The notes under the pieces: generated by a model | Database searches by the model: none | Seen by the model: only the letters and a program-made list of their open reading frames with translations | What the model was told of the DNA's origin: nothing | In this document: one piece after another, positions 10,687 to 21,139 of the stretch | Layout: every line of letters starts with the position of its first letter | How positions within the stretch are numbered: the stretch's first letter is position 1 | Program-made: the position numbers and the translations under genes | Origin: Raphanus sativus | Taxonomy: Eukaryota > Streptophyta > Magnoliopsida > Brassicales > Brassicaceae | Direction: 5' to 3' | Length of the DNA: 64,000 nt | Assembly (NCBI RefSeq): GCF_000801105.2 | Contig: NC_079514.1 | Span: 15,292,293-15,356,292 of the forward strand

Positions 10687-12076
10687 TTATTCTTTTTTTG
10701 CAAGAGTTCCTTTATTTTTCTTTTGCAAAAGTTCCACCAGTCGGTGAAACAGGCTCTTCGTTCCGATGTTAGCGTTACCAGTAGTCACCACATTCACACT
10801 TCCACTGAACTTCGGGACATCACCGTTGATATTGTTGTTAGACACATCTAGTATTTTAAGCTTAGGCAAAGTGGTAAGCTCTGTCGGTATACTTCCGGTG
10901 AGGTTGTTATTAGAAAGATCGATCCATTCCAAGGAAGTAAGATTAGCAAAACTCGGAGATATCGAACCCGTGAGCTCCTGATTATATAGCTAATCCCTAC
11001 AATGACACTTTCATAACAAGTAATCCCTAGCCATCTAACACACGAATCATTCCCTTTCCAACCCTTGGCAAGCTTCAACGGATATCCAAACGACTCAGCA
11101 ATAGAAATCAATGTCTGGACTTGTGGATCACACGGAGTACCAGGAGTCTCCTGACAGAATCTACCCGAAATTGCATCAACTTCGACTGAGTTCTGGAATA
11201 ACGGCATCGGTCCTTGAATGTAGTTATTACTTAAATTCACGACAGTGAGATTTTTGAGAGCAGTGAGCGATGGTGGGACAAGGCCGGTGAGGTGATTATC
11301 TCAATATTGAACAGTTTCAGAGACTGCAAACCAGAGAGATCAGGGATGAAACCTGTAAAGGAATTAGCTCGGATATTAAACTCGACGAGAGAAGTCATGC
11401 TCTGTAACACCGAGATTGACCCGTTGAGATGCTGCCAGTCGAGATAGAGTTGCTGTAACGACGAGCGTCCGAAGCTCTCAGGCAACCCTCCGTGGAGATT
11501 GTTCCAAGATAACCTTAAAGAAACGAGTCTCGGGAGAGTCTCAGAGCTGAAGATATCAGGAATCGAACCTGTGACGCTGCAGTTGACGAGGGAGAGGTTC
11601 TTGAGAGACGTCGCTTCTTTGACAGTCTCAGGAATCTTCCAAGAAGGGAAGGGATTGTTGTCGAGGCAGACTTCTTGTAGCGAGTTCATTCCGGAGAAGA
11701 GATTCTCCGGAGTCGAATTGAAGAGATTGTCGTGAAGATTCAGCGTCTTTAGATGCGTTAGTCCGGAGAGATCGGGAATCGGACCGGAGATTTTGTTGGA
11801 GAAAAACTCGAGAACGATGAGCTCCGAGAGTTTCCCGAGATCAGGAGGGAGAGTCCCTTGGATCCCTTTCTGTTTGAGCTGGATCATCGTGACGCGCTTG
11901 CTTCCGTCGCACTGGACGGCTTCCCATTTGCAAGGGTCAGGGTCTGACCAGTTGCCGTATAATGTGAGATCCAGGCTCGATCTGAGGGCTTGCATGATCG
12001 TCGCATCATTCTGAGAAGTGGCAAAATTGAGGAAGGAGAGGAGAAGACAGAGGAGAGGCAGATGAGATCTGGTCAT
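10687..12076 (-). pseudogene. Truncated TMK-like LRR ectodomain, copy A (no kinase)
   Basis: The start ATG is at 12076-12074 (MTRSHLPLLCLLLSF, signal peptide); in-frame sequence upstream of it is 5'UTR with a short GA repeat. The N-terminal LRR cap (WSDPDPCKWEAVQCD), LRRs ([18 protein letters not shown] and so on) and the TMK spacer ([20 protein letters not shown]) match the plasma-membrane TMK receptor kinases. Compared with intact copy D it has a 2-nt deletion near 11295 and a 1-nt deletion near 10985, breaking the frame twice. It ends NANIGTK then [16 protein letters not shown] and stops; the transmembrane and kinase parts are absent. An unstable transcript is possible, a functional receptor is not. 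Confidence 0.85.
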
Positions 12077-13217
12077 TTTCACAGGAAGAGTGAAAACTAC
12101 TCGAGAGATGGAATCGGCAGAGAATGTTGTGTGTGGACTACTCGAGAAGAGAGAGAGAGAGAGTGTGTATGTGCTGTCTGGGAGGGAAAACTGTCCTATT
12201 AATAATCGATAAAGCAGTACTATAAAATATAAAAAATATTTATAGTCAAACAAATGAGATTATTTGCTATGTTAATGTGTGTATATATCCTATGTTAATG
12301 TTTGTATATATCCTGAATGATCATATTTTAAGTAAGAATCGAGAGACTGAATGAAAATTTGGTAAGTCTCCGACCACCTTTTATGGTAAGAAGGAAACAA
12401 AAGAAAAACATCTACAGATCAAGATAAGAAAAGTGATATGGTCTTTGATTTATTATTCTCTTGCATGTATTTATGTGATTGATTTCTTTTCTACATTTTC
12501 GACTCCCACTAAGAATTAAGAAATTAAGGATGGACATGAATAGAATGCTATCGTTAAATCACTATTTATGATTTCTTGCATATTTTATGGATTTTAAATT
12601 TTTTAATTTGTTTTGATTCAGAAAATTAAGGATATCTAAAAAATTGGATATAGATAAATTTTACATATATTTGTGACGTACATTTACATATATTTTATCC
12701 ACTTATTCAATACAATTAAATCTAGAAAACTATAAAAGTTTGCTTAAAAATATATTTTACATAATATAAGATATAAATACAGATTAGTGAAACTATATGT
12801 TCCATAAATTTTATAAATTAGTTAGAATGTGTCTACAAAAAATATAAAATTTAGAAAAACTGAAGTTTTTATAAAGATTTTATATTCCTTTCTAAATTTA
12901 ATAATTGTATATTTAATGTATAAATAAAATTGTATATTAAAATAATATTTATATGTGTTACAAAAATAATTAATTTTTATATTTAATTGTAGATATATAT
13001 CACATCTCCACTAGGAAATTAGTTTAACACAACAAATGTTTTCTGCAACCAACTTAAATTCTCCAATCCTTCTGCTAACAACAGAACTATCTTTGAATGT
13101 ACCTATTCTGAACACGACGTAGCCACATGAGAAAAAAACTTGATATGTACCAAGCATAACTATAATTAACCATTGAGTCTTCACGTCTACAAGATCTTAC
13201 ACATAGCTGATTCTTTC
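12077..13217 (-). promoter_or_regulatory. Upstream block of copy A (shared with copies B, C and D)
   Basis: About 1.1 kb upstream of copy A is repeated in inverted orientation upstream of copy B (46858-47962), and its proximal part recurs upstream of C and D. It therefore contains the duplicated 5'UTR and probable promoter, including tattaataggac near 12190-12200. Similarity with B stops abruptly at 13217 (reverse strand caaggaaagaaag), where CACTA sequence begins. No TF site can be called with confidence. Confidence 0.5.
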
Positions 13218-14477
13218 TTTCCTTGGAAATCAAATCATTTGGTACGGTACCCTATTACGTCCTCGTTCTTGCGGTTTGAATCGTGGCTTCTTGCAGAATC
13301 GACATTTTTCTAACTCATCATCTCTCAAGTAGATCATGCAATTGTCGATGCAAACGTCTATCATCTCCGAATGCAACCCAAGACTATAAACTAGTTTCTG
13401 AATCTCATAATAAGAATCAGCAGACACATTAATTTCGGCAAATACTCTTTAAACAAGTATGCCCATGCATTCATGCAACTTTCAGGTAGGTTGTGATCAT
13501 TTTTAATATTCATCATTCTAGCAGCTAACGACAGCTTAGAGAGACCTTCTTTACAACCACTGTAAATTGGCTGATTTGTAGAATCTAACATTTCATAAAA
13601 AAAATTATATCTATGTTAGGTTCTTCAACTTTATCATGAGTTACAAATGCATCAGCTACCATATCATGAACCCTATCATAATCTACTATACTCCTCCTGA
13701 TGGTAACTATGTTCATTATAGAAATGATCAACCGGTTCATCCTGAAAATTACTATTACTACTACTAGCTTCATTCTCATAATTATAACATTTTCCATGTT
13801 GAAACCAGATATAGTAATGTGCCGTGAAACCTCTATTTATCAAATGCTTCCATACATTTTCACGAGTTGCCAATTTTGAATTGTATTTCCGACAAGGACA
13901 TAACATCTTACTGCTTTCATGAGCGAGCGTTGTAGAATCTGCTTGATGCATAAACTCCAGCTCTTCAAGATATTCTTTCGTCACTCTCCCGTTTGCATAT
14001 CTATGCATATACATTCACCTCCGCAACTCGAAAATATTCCCATCAGTCGACATTTTCTTTTTCTTTCACGTTATAGGTTTTTTGGTGTGTTTGAAATGAA
14101 AAACAAAGGACATATTTATAGGAAATTTTCAAAATTGGTAGGTGGAATTTTTACTAAGAATTTACGAGGAAATGTAGTTAGTTAGCCGAAGAGAAAACGT
14201 GTTTACAACTAAAAAGTTGGTGCACTCGAGAAGTGGTCATTAAAAAGACGTAAAACATTTTCTCGTAAATTACACGCTAATTTTACGTCCTTTTTTCCTC
14301 GTAAAAACCATGTCATCTTGCGACCTTTTTTCCGACGAAATGTTTTTGTCGTACGTTTTACGACGAACTTTCGTTGAAATTGTTTTTCTTCGTAAATTTT
14401 TTCGTAACATTGACATAATTTTACAAGGATTTGTTTTCCTTGTTATAATTTGTCGTTAATATTGTGTTTTCTTGTAG
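13218..14477 (-). mobile_element. CACTA (En/Spm) transposon fragment
   Basis: The minus strand begins at a CACTA-like end (gttttcttgtag at 14466-14477) followed by subterminal repeats rich in cgtaaa/tttacg (14220-14450), typical of CACTA elements. The transposase starts at ATG 14053-14051 but hits TGA after about 12 codons. The rest reads as a Transpos_assoc domain (13676-14014: ELEFMHQADSTTLAHES, MLCPCRKYNSKLATRENVW) and the first part of transposase family 21 (LPESCMNAWAYLFKEYLPK, CMIYLRDDELEKCRFCKKPR, ending VPYQM). It is cut at 13217 where the TMK copy A unit begins, so the catalytic part and other end are lost. Confidence 0.8.
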
Positions 14478-14860
14478 CACTACAAGAAATATTAGTATTA
14501 GTAGTAGTTTGCGGTAGCACGAATTCACCAACTGCTACCAAAAATGTCAAATCTGGATCACAACTCTATCGTAGTACTAAATTTGTAGTAAGATATAATT
14601 TTACTAAGTGGGAATACAAAAATCACTACTATAGCTAAAAATTTATTTGGGAGGCAGAACACTTAGCCAAAATTCACTTAAAAAAAATTCAATTCCTCTT
14701 TACAAAAAAAAAAAGAAAATCATTAAAAACACTCATGTGTTTTGTCGTAACATTCATCCCTCTTCTCTCTATCTTTCTTCTCCTCCATTAAGAAATCAAA
14801 TTTCTTTCTCTGATTAGGGTTTCGTTCTTCAACTTCCACAAAACAAAGTCGTTTCCTAAC
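14478..14860 (+). mobile_element. Second CACTA-like terminus, head to head with the first
   Basis: Position 14478 begins cactacaagaaatattag, the standard CACTA terminal inverted repeat in plus orientation, directly abutting the end of the minus-strand CACTA fragment. It is followed by tagtagtttgcggtagcac and similar short repeats. The partner terminus was not found, so the extent is unknown; the end given is where sequence changes to UTR-like pyrimidine-rich DNA. Confidence 0.45.
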
Positions 14861-14867
14861 ATACTCT

Positions 14868-15194
14868 TTGCTTGGATTGATTGAAACACCAATGCTACGG
14901 TGTTGTCACTGGAGATCTCCGCCGTCCCTCGCCGCTGATAGGATGCCTCGTCACTACCAATACCTCAATCTCATTCTCCCTTCTCCGGTGGTGGCTTCAG
15001 TTCGAGCTCAATCAATGGAAACTTCAATCCCGAGTTACTATTACCTCAGAGAGGAAGATGAAGAAGCAGGCTGGTGGTGGTTTGTGGAACGTGACGGCGA
15101 TTCACGACGGTCCCAGTTCTCAACCTCGTCTCCTTCAGTTCTCATCTCTGTCGTAATCTCTCTTTCTCTCTCTTTTGATATGATTCATCGATAA
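14868..15194 (+). pseudogene. Unidentified gene-like segment
   Basis: Pyrimidine-rich sequence (ctttcttctcctcc, gattagggtttcg) resembling a plant 5'UTR precedes a GC-richer segment with two overlapping frames (108 and 91 aa) and no recognisable domain. Because both frames are open over the same interval, neither is convincing. It may be a captured gene fragment inside the CACTA-like element. No function is proposed. Confidence 0.2.
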
Positions 15195-15280
15195 CTTTAT
15201 TATTCATGAATAACGGATGGTTCGTCTCCTCGTCACAAATTTATTATTCATGAATAACGGATGGTTCGTCTCCTCAATTA
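15195..15280. repeat. 42-bp tandem duplication
   Basis: The unit ttattattcatgaataacg plus gatggttcgtctcctc occurs twice in direct tandem (about 15199-15235 and 15241-15277), separated by gtcacaaat. It lies in non-coding DNA after the unidentified gene-like segment. Confidence 0.75.
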
Positions 15281-15716
15281 ATTAGTGCGGCAGTTGCGTA
15301 GACGGAGGCAAACAGTGGAAGAGGAGAGAAGCGGTGAGTGGTAAACGATGAATTAAACCTAAAATTAAAAATAGTCAAAAATGCACGACAACTCATTCGA
15401 ACCCATGATCTTTTACGGTAAACTAACACGACTTTGAACACTAGGCCAAATTGATTCTCTTTGTACTCTTCGCATAAGCTACTTATTATATTTAAAAAAT
15501 ATAAAATAAACTTAAAGCTAGGCCCCGCGTAATCCCCGCTTAATCGTCGATTTTTACATTATGCGCTAGGTCCAACCCCAACGTACGTATAGCGCCTACC
15601 GAATTTCAGAACAGGGTTTGAATAAATTTGGTTTTAGACTCTAAGATTTAAACTGAGGACGAATATCCAGAGCCATCTCCCGTTTGGTTTTTGTTTAGAT
15701 TCTAAGATTTTTTCTT

Positions 15717-16010
15717 TTGCAGTTAAATTTCTCAAGGGAAAATATTTCAAATCCAAAAAAAAAAATTGAAACTATGTCTATGACTGAAAATGATTTGGAG
15801 AATTTACCTTATGATCCGGGAGAAAGGAAAAAAATATCAGAATATCCTCCGAATCAAAGAGATGAGATAATACGCAAATATCTTATTAGAGGTTCTTGTC
15901 AACTATGTGGTCATGAATTTCCTAAATGATTGTTTAAAAATAAATTGAAACGAATCAATCCATCTTGGTTTGATCTCTATGGTAATTGCACTACATACAA
16001 TGTCAGTATT
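15717..16010 (+). pseudogene. TTF-type hAT transposase N-terminal fragment
   Basis: The frame contains TENDLENLPYDPGERKKISE, YPPNQRDEIIRKYLIRGSCQ and CGHEFPK, then after a stop FKNKLKRINPSWFDLYGN. This is the start of a ZMYM/TTF-type hAT transposase including its zinc-finger Cys/His region. It is interrupted at about 16011 by the 0.5-kb repeat copy, and no catalytic or dimerisation part follows. Similar fragments flank the truncated TMK copies. Confidence 0.65.
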
Positions 16011-16011
16011 A

Positions 16012-16527
16012 ATAGCAGAATATGATAGCCTTTTTTTCGATTATGCTACGTTTGACATACCTCTTATTTTTAAATAGCGTTTTCGAAAATGCAAATGTTA
16101 TGCAAAACTAAAACGGATAAATTGATTTTTACTCTCACATTTGTTTCACTTTCCCTCTCACTCTATTATATTTATCTCTAAAAATCTCAAACCCTAAAAT
16201 CAAAAAACACAACCCCTAAACTCTAAATAAAAACTTTAAACTCTAATATTTTAATATCAAATCTCAAATTTAACTTCCAATCTTAAATATAAACTCCAAA
16301 ATTAATACTTTTAATCCTCAAATATTAAATCAATACCTCAAATCTTTAACTTTCAAACCCTCTACTTAAACTTTTATTCTAAACTCCAAACTTGAAAGTT
16401 AATGTTAAATTAATCATATACACCCTAAAATATAACTAAAATAGTAAAATTTTAATCTTTTATTATTTCTAAAAATAATCATATACCATAAACTCTAATT
16501 AGAAATCTTATTGTCTATACATACACT
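16012..16527. repeat. 0.5-kb direct repeat, copy 1
   Basis: It starts atagcagaatatgatagc, continues with gcgttttcgaaaatgcaaat, and then becomes a degenerate telomere-like AAACTCTAAA/AAACCCTAAA array (16180-16400) ending near attgtctata. The copy at 16856-17366 is nearly identical. A 328-bp unrelated spacer separates them. No LTR hallmarks (TG...CA, PBS, PPT) were seen. Confidence 0.8.
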
Positions 16528-16855
16528 CAATATTTTGAAAACCGACCCGGACACTGAACTGGACGACTTACCGGATCACTGTTTTAAAAATATTGTATTT
16601 TTTTTATCAAAAAGATACAATATCACACAATTGGAGATATTGTGTATAATCTTCAGCTTTGAGTTATATATTATACAATTGGAGAAAAAGATGAGAAGTT
16701 AAACAACGAAAGAGAATAAGAAACCATTGATGTGATTTAAGAACCAACATAGTTTTTACATATCTGTGCCTTGATTTGTGATATTTCACTATTTTATGAT
16801 ATTTAGACTCCTGTTTTAGCTAATTAAGATCATTGTAAATTGCATTTAGGTGTTC

Positions 16856-17366
16856 ATAGCAGAATATGATAGCTTTTTTCGATTGTACTACGTTTGACAT
16901 AACTCTTATTTTTAGATAGCGTTTTCGAAAATGCAAATGTTATGCAAAACTAAAACGGAAAAAACTAATTTTTCCTATCACTTGTTTCACTTTCCCTCTC
17001 ACTCTATTATATCTATCTCTAAAAATCTCAAACCCTAAAATAAAAAAACACAACCCCTAAACTCTAAATAAAAACTTTAAACTCTAATATTTTAATATCA
17101 AATCTCAAATTTAACTTCAAATCTTAAATATAAACTCCAAAATTAATACTTTTAATCCTCAAATATTAAATCAATACCTCGAACCTTTAACTTTCAAACC
17201 CTCTACTTAAACTTTTATTCTAAACTCCAAACTTGAAAACTAATATTAAATTAATCATATACCCTAAAGTATAACTAGAATAGTAAAATTTTAATCTTTT
17301 ATTATTTCTAAAAATAATCAAATACCATAAACTCTAATTAGAAATCTTATTGTCTATGCCTACACT
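16856..17366. repeat. 0.5-kb direct repeat, copy 2
   Basis: Same order of segments as copy 1 (atagcagaatatgatagc, gcgttttcgaaaatgcaaat, AAACTCTAAA-like array, attgtctatg) with scattered substitutions and small indels. This suggests a local duplication, or two insertions of the same short element. Confidence 0.8.
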
Positions 17367-17379
17367 ACACACAAAAAAG

Positions 17380-17787
17380 GAGATACTGTTACAATTTTCT
17401 GGTTAAATTAATTTTCAATCTGGACCTTCTGTAACAGAGAGAGACTAATAGAGGAAGAGATCGAGTTTCCTTTATAATTTCGTCTTGGATTGGCAGGAAG
17501 CAGCTTCAGTGTCGGAGATCAAAATCATGCAATTCAGAAGCCAAAAACTTCACTGTGGGACTCTTCGCTTAGGCTGAAGTAAGTGCTCATCTCTGTTTTG
17601 TTCTGTGGGAATCAATTCTGAAACAAGTACGAGGTCTTAAAAAGCTCGGTTTTGTTTTACAGATGTGGAGAAACCGGTATTCTTTAGTGAGGAAGGAGCG
17701 TCCAAGGCAGAGGAGCTGAGACGGAACAAGAAGAAATGAAGAAGCAATCCAAATCTCGACCAAAACAGAGATAGAGGAAGAGATCTA
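17380..17787 (+). ncRNA. Possible spliced non-coding transcript (interrupted by LTR element)
   Basis: Sequence with a plausible donor (GAA/GTAAGTG at about 17579) and acceptor (TTTTACAG/ATGTGG near 17661) encloses an 80-bp T-rich intron, but no long ORF runs through the joined exons. The LTR retrotransposon is inserted 3' of it at 17788. The prefix tctcgaccaaaacagagata at 17754 recurs at position 1 of the window. It may instead be UTR of a lost gene; this is an inference from splice signals alone. Confidence 0.25.
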
Positions 17788-17792
17788 GTTTG

Positions 17793-18134
17793 TGTTACGT
17801 GTACTGCTATAGCTGTACACGGGTGATATCTTATCCATGTGAATATTCCTTTATGCATAATAAACACACCACGTGAGGAGGCACGTGCGGAGAGAGGCTT
17901 CACGCAGAGTGTGTGACAGGAGAGGGACCTTTTACTATATAAGCAGTGAGAGGGGAGAGAGTAAAGGGTATCTAGAGTTTAGATCAATCAAGGTTAAAGG
18001 GGGAGGTGAGGGTACTCCATTTATAAACCTCTCAAGGTTCTTAAGTGATTGTAAAGACAGTTCTATTTCAATATAATCGTTATCCAGCTTTGTATTTGCT
18101 TGATTCTCTGTTTGGGAATACATTTCACATAACA
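17793..18134 (+). repeat. 5' LTR (342 bp)
   Basis: Bounded by TGTTACG...CATAACA. It contains two CACGTG G-boxes, an inverted GATAAG (cttatc) motif and a tatataag TATA box, so it carries the element's promoter. The 3' LTR is identical except that the 5' copy has one extra T in ccatttataaac. Confidence 0.95.
17870..17943 (+). promoter_or_regulatory. LTR promoter: two G-boxes plus TATA box
   Basis: CACGTG occurs at 17870-17875 and 17882-17887, followed about 50 bp later by tatataag (about 17937-17943). G-boxes are bound by plant bZIP and bHLH factors in light and ABA/stress responses. Transcription would start roughly 25-35 bp after the TATA box. The boxes are seen directly; the regulation is inferred. 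Confidence 0.6.
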
Positions 18135-18135
18135 G

Positions 18136-18147
18136 TGGTATCAGAGC
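18136..18147 (+). promoter_or_regulatory. Primer-binding site (initiator Met-tRNA)
   Basis: tggtatcagagc, one base after the 5' LTR, is complementary to the 3' end of plant initiator methionine tRNA, the usual primer for minus-strand synthesis in plant LTR elements. Confidence 0.9.
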
Positions 18148-18159
18148 TTTTAACGAGCC

Positions 18160-20832
18160 ATGGGAACGATGATGGAGTTTCCGGTTTTCTATGGTGAAGA
18201 TCCGGAGAAGTGGATTTCGTGGATGGACACCTTTATCTCTGCTGAAGGTCTTTCAGAGTTTGAGACGAGACAGTTAGCATACGGTTTCATTGACGGTGAA
18301 GCACACAAGTGGTACTGCGATGAGATGACGAGATCTGAGTTTAACAGCTGGGAGGATCTTAAATTCAGGTTGATCCAGAGGTTCAGCACGAGGTCAGAGA
18401 CGGAGAAGGCAAAGCTAGAGTGGCAGCGCCGGCTAAAACAGTTAGATCGCCTCAACGAGTGGCTTGAACGAAGATACCCAGAAAAATCTATAGTGGAGAA
18501 ACAACAGAAAGGATCAGACGAGGTTCCTGATTCTGACTTGAATCAGATTCCAAGCCAGGGCGGTGGATCTCTGAAGAGTATCGTTCCGGTTCCGGTTGCG
18601 GAGCAGAATCAGTCGATGGAGCAGAACCAACCGATGGCAACATCGGAGGTGAAGGACCATCTGTCGACTCTGAGGAGCGAGGTTCCTTTGCTTGTATCAG
18701 ATCCGACAAAAGAGGTGGTGGTATCTGAAGAAGCAGAAGCTCATACGTCCCTAACCAACCTGTTTGAGAAAGTTCCGTCTATTGAGCGTAAAGGTAACAC
18801 GAGAAGGAAGAAGAAGAGATGGAAGGAAATCTATGGCATCTGTGAAATAAATTTGGGGCAACTTGTTAATATAGCAGAACAGGCAGAGCACGAGCGCATG
18901 AAAGGGAAGATGAGAGAGACTCAGAAAGATAGAAATGCCTACCATGTGTTCGACAGAATGCCTCTCAAAAGGAACGAGGCAACTGAGAAGAGCAAGAAAA
19001 GAAAAATGAAGGGGACTAAGCCTAGTAACCAGAACGTGAATGCAAGGAGACAATACCAAAGACTGAACTGTCGAAGGTTATGCCTCATTCTTGTGCTAAA
19101 CAAAAGGTTTCATTTGGGCTTCATGAAGAAAAAGAAGAAGTTGGGGCTGGTGGAGCATGATGTCTTGTACGGGACACTGTATCTGTATCTGAGAGAAAAA
19201 AGAGTGAAGATGAAGAACAAGAGAGAGAGATTTACTAAGTCTAAGGGGTGGAAACACAAAGGTAAGGAGGATAAGTCAGAAACGCAGAGACTGCAGAGGG
19301 AGAGTATATCTACACTTCGGAGGAAGAGAGTAACAAAGAGGCGTAAGAGAGTAAGCTGTGTACTTGTGAACACTCACCAGAAGGTCAACAGACAGTGGCT
19401 TCTGAGTTTCATAAAGAAGAAGAAGGGTCGAATGAAGCTGGTGTATGATAAGAAGAGCAGGAAACTGTTTCACACAAGGGATTTTGAAAAGCCGGCAGGT
19501 GATGGAACAGTTCTGAAACAAAGTGCCAAAGGGAAGAGGATGGAGTTCAAACGTAACCACAAGAAGCAAAATAAATGGATTAGGAAACTGTTCTCAGCCG
19601 ACTTGTGGAGCAATCAATGGCTGCAGCTAAATGTTATTGTGAAGTTGAGTGGTCAGCGGTTGCTAGATGTTAATAAGCTCCGACTGTATAAGAAGTGTGC
19701 GTATGAGAATATCTATTTAAAGGGTGACAGATGGATTCAGTGGTATGGGTTAGAGATGCCAAATGTGAAGTTCTTCTTGCCTGATATAACAGTGAGGCCG
19801 CTCAAGTATCAAGGGAAGCAAAACAAAGGAAGTGTGAAGCATGATAAGATGAGGAGGTGGAAGTATAAATTAGGGAGAATGAAACTCTCTATTAACATGT
19901 TACTGATCAGCGAAAAAAGTACAGAACAGGAGATGACGAGCTGGATGGAAGGAGGAAAAATAGAAGGGAGAGACAAGCTAGATGTCTTACTTCTGGAGAT
20001 GGACATCACCAAAGTATTACTGGAACTGCAGTGGTTGGAAACTCTGAAGAATATAGAAGTGAACTTGAGACAGCAGATGGAGAACATAGACATTCAGAGA
20101 CGTGGCTTGCTGGGTTCAATGTTCTTGGTGGAAGAAAATGATGATATCAAAAGTCTGAAACCTGTGAAGAAGAGTATCTTGCAGTCAGTAAAGTGGTTGA
20201 TGACGAAACACAGCTTTGAGCCAGGAAACCGAGTTTGTGAACCTGGAGTAATAGCTGGTAGACAGGTTGGCAGTGACACAGGAAATAAACACTTTAAAAG
20301 CAGTATATGTGTTGCATACAATGGAAAGGACAGCTTCTCAGGACGTCGCATCACTTCTTTTGGTGAACGTAAAGAAGAGCCTGAAGCATTATCAAATGGA
20401 GTTCTAGAAGCGGGCTTGGGTTGTTTCATGAGCAAGTTAAAGACAGACTTCGACACCTTCAAGGGAGCCAGGATGATCAAGCTCATGCGACAACAATGTC
20501 TGACTGGAGAAGTCATTGCTCCTGATCTGCTTCACGGTACATATGGGATGTTCCATTCTCCAAGACCACCAGAATGGTTGGGCATTCCATGTCATGATTT
20601 CAAGTTGTGGAAGAGTGGAAGCGCCAAGGATTGCACTTTCTGTTTCAGGTTTACAACAGATTTAAAGTTGTTTTCAACAAGGACGGGGGTATGTTGCAGC
20701 AAGGTATCCATCTATGAACAAAGAGAGATCGAAGAGAAGAGATATCAGTTTTCTCCTTTCAACCTTGAGGACAAGGTTGATTTCAAAGGCGGCGGTATTG
20801 TTACGTGTACTGCTATAGCTGTACACGGGTGA
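18160..20832 (+). CDS. Retroelement gag-like protein of unknown function (890 aa)
   Basis: The start ATG at 18160 is the first after the primer-binding site. Residues 5-110 resemble a plant retrotransposon gag domain (FPVFYGEDPEKWISWMDTFI, FIDGEAHKWYCDEM, FRLIQRFSTR). Residues 110-780 are Lys/Arg-rich, with KKKK/KRKK clusters, and match nothing I know. Near residue 800 is SPRPPEW, and the C-terminus has NLEDKVDFKGGG, like polyprotein ends just before a polypurine tract. The stop lies 34 bp inside the 3' LTR. There is no CCHC knuckle, DTG protease or YxDD box. The basic middle may bind nucleic acid, but that is speculative. Confidence 0.75.
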   Translation: MGTMMEFPVFYGEDPEKWISWMDTFISAEGLSEFETRQLAYGFIDGEAHKWYCDEMTRSEFNSWEDLKFRLIQRFSTRSETEKAKLEWQRRLKQLDRLNEWLERRYPEKSIVEKQQKGSDEVPDSDLNQIPSQGGGSLKSIVPVPVAEQNQSMEQNQPMATSEVKDHLSTLRSEVPLLVSDPTKEVVVSEEAEAHTSLTNLFEKVPSIERKGNTRRKKKRWKEIYGICEINLGQLVNIAEQAEHERMKGKMRETQKDRNAYHVFDRMPLKRNEATEKSKKRKMKGTKPSNQNVNARRQYQRLNCRRLCLILVLNKRFHLGFMKKKKKLGLVEHDVLYGTLYLYLREKRVKMKNKRERFTKSKGWKHKGKEDKSETQRLQRESISTLRRKRVTKRRKRVSCVLVNTHQKVNRQWLLSFIKKKKGRMKLVYDKKSRKLFHTRDFEKPAGDGTVLKQSAKGKRMEFKRNHKKQNKWIRKLFSADLWSNQWLQLNVIVKLSGQRLLDVNKLRLYKKCAYENIYLKGDRWIQWYGLEMPNVKFFLPDITVRPLKYQGKQNKGSVKHDKMRRWKYKLGRMKLSINMLLISEKSTEQEMTSWMEGGKIEGRDKLDVLLLEMDITKVLLELQWLETLKNIEVNLRQQMENIDIQRRGLLGSMFLVEENDDIKSLKPVKKSILQSVKWLMTKHSFEPGNRVCEPGVIAGRQVGSDTGNKHFKSSICVAYNGKDSFSGRRITSFGERKEEPEALSNGVLEAGLGCFMSKLKTDFDTFKGARMIKLMRQQCLTGEVIAPDLLHGTYGMFHSPRPPEWLGIPCHDFKLWKSGSAKDCTFCFRFTTDLKLFSTRTGVCCSKVSIYEQREIEEKRYQFSPFNLEDKVDFKGGGIVTCTAIAVHG
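20785..20798 (+). promoter_or_regulatory. Polypurine tract
   Basis: aaaggcggcggtat directly before the 3' LTR TG. The related element on the minus strand has the similar aatggggccggtat in the same place (32828-32841). Confidence 0.7.
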
Positions 20833-21139
20833 TATCTTATCCATGTGAATATTCCTTTATGCATAATAAACACACCACGTGAGGAGGCACGTGCGGAGAG
20901 AGGCTTCACGCAGAGTGTGTGACAGGAGAGGGACCTTTTACTATATAAGCAGTGAGAGGGGAGAGAGTAAAGGGTATCTAGAGTTTAGATCAATCAAGGT
21001 TAAAGGGGGAGGTGAGGGTACTCCATTATAAACCTCTCAAGGTTCTTAAGTGATTGTAAAGACAGTTCTATTTCAATATAATCGTTATCCAGCTTTGTAT
21101 TTGCTTGATTCTCTGTTTGGGAATACATTTCACATAACA
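20799..21139 (+). repeat. 3' LTR (341 bp)
   Basis: Same sequence as the 5' LTR minus one T (ccattataaac); followed by the target duplication GTTTG. Confidence 0.95.

Larger units (their letters stand above)
17793..21139 (+). mobile_element. Complete non-autonomous LTR retrotransposon with a single long ORF
   Basis: LTRs of 342 and 341 bp (17793-18134, 20799-21139) begin TGTTA and end TAACA and, compared by eye, differ by a single deleted T. A 5-bp target duplication GTTTG flanks it (17788-17792, 21140-21144). A primer-binding site tggtatcagagc (18136-18147) matches the 3' end of initiator Met-tRNA, and a polypurine tract lies at 20785-20798. One 890-aa ORF fills the interior; it has a gag-like N-terminus but no protease, RT, RNase H or integrase. 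It must borrow enzymes from an autonomous relative. The near-identical LTRs imply recent insertion. Confidence 0.95.

Noticed and set aside
16012..17366. LTR pair of a short retroelement (TRIM)
   Set aside because: The repeats do not begin TG or end CA, and no PBS, PPT or target duplication was found.
18189..20516. Several antisense ORFs of 70-140 aa within the retroelement
   Set aside because: Shadows of the 890-aa plus-strand ORF, rich in Leu/Ser as expected from antisense Lys/Glu codons.
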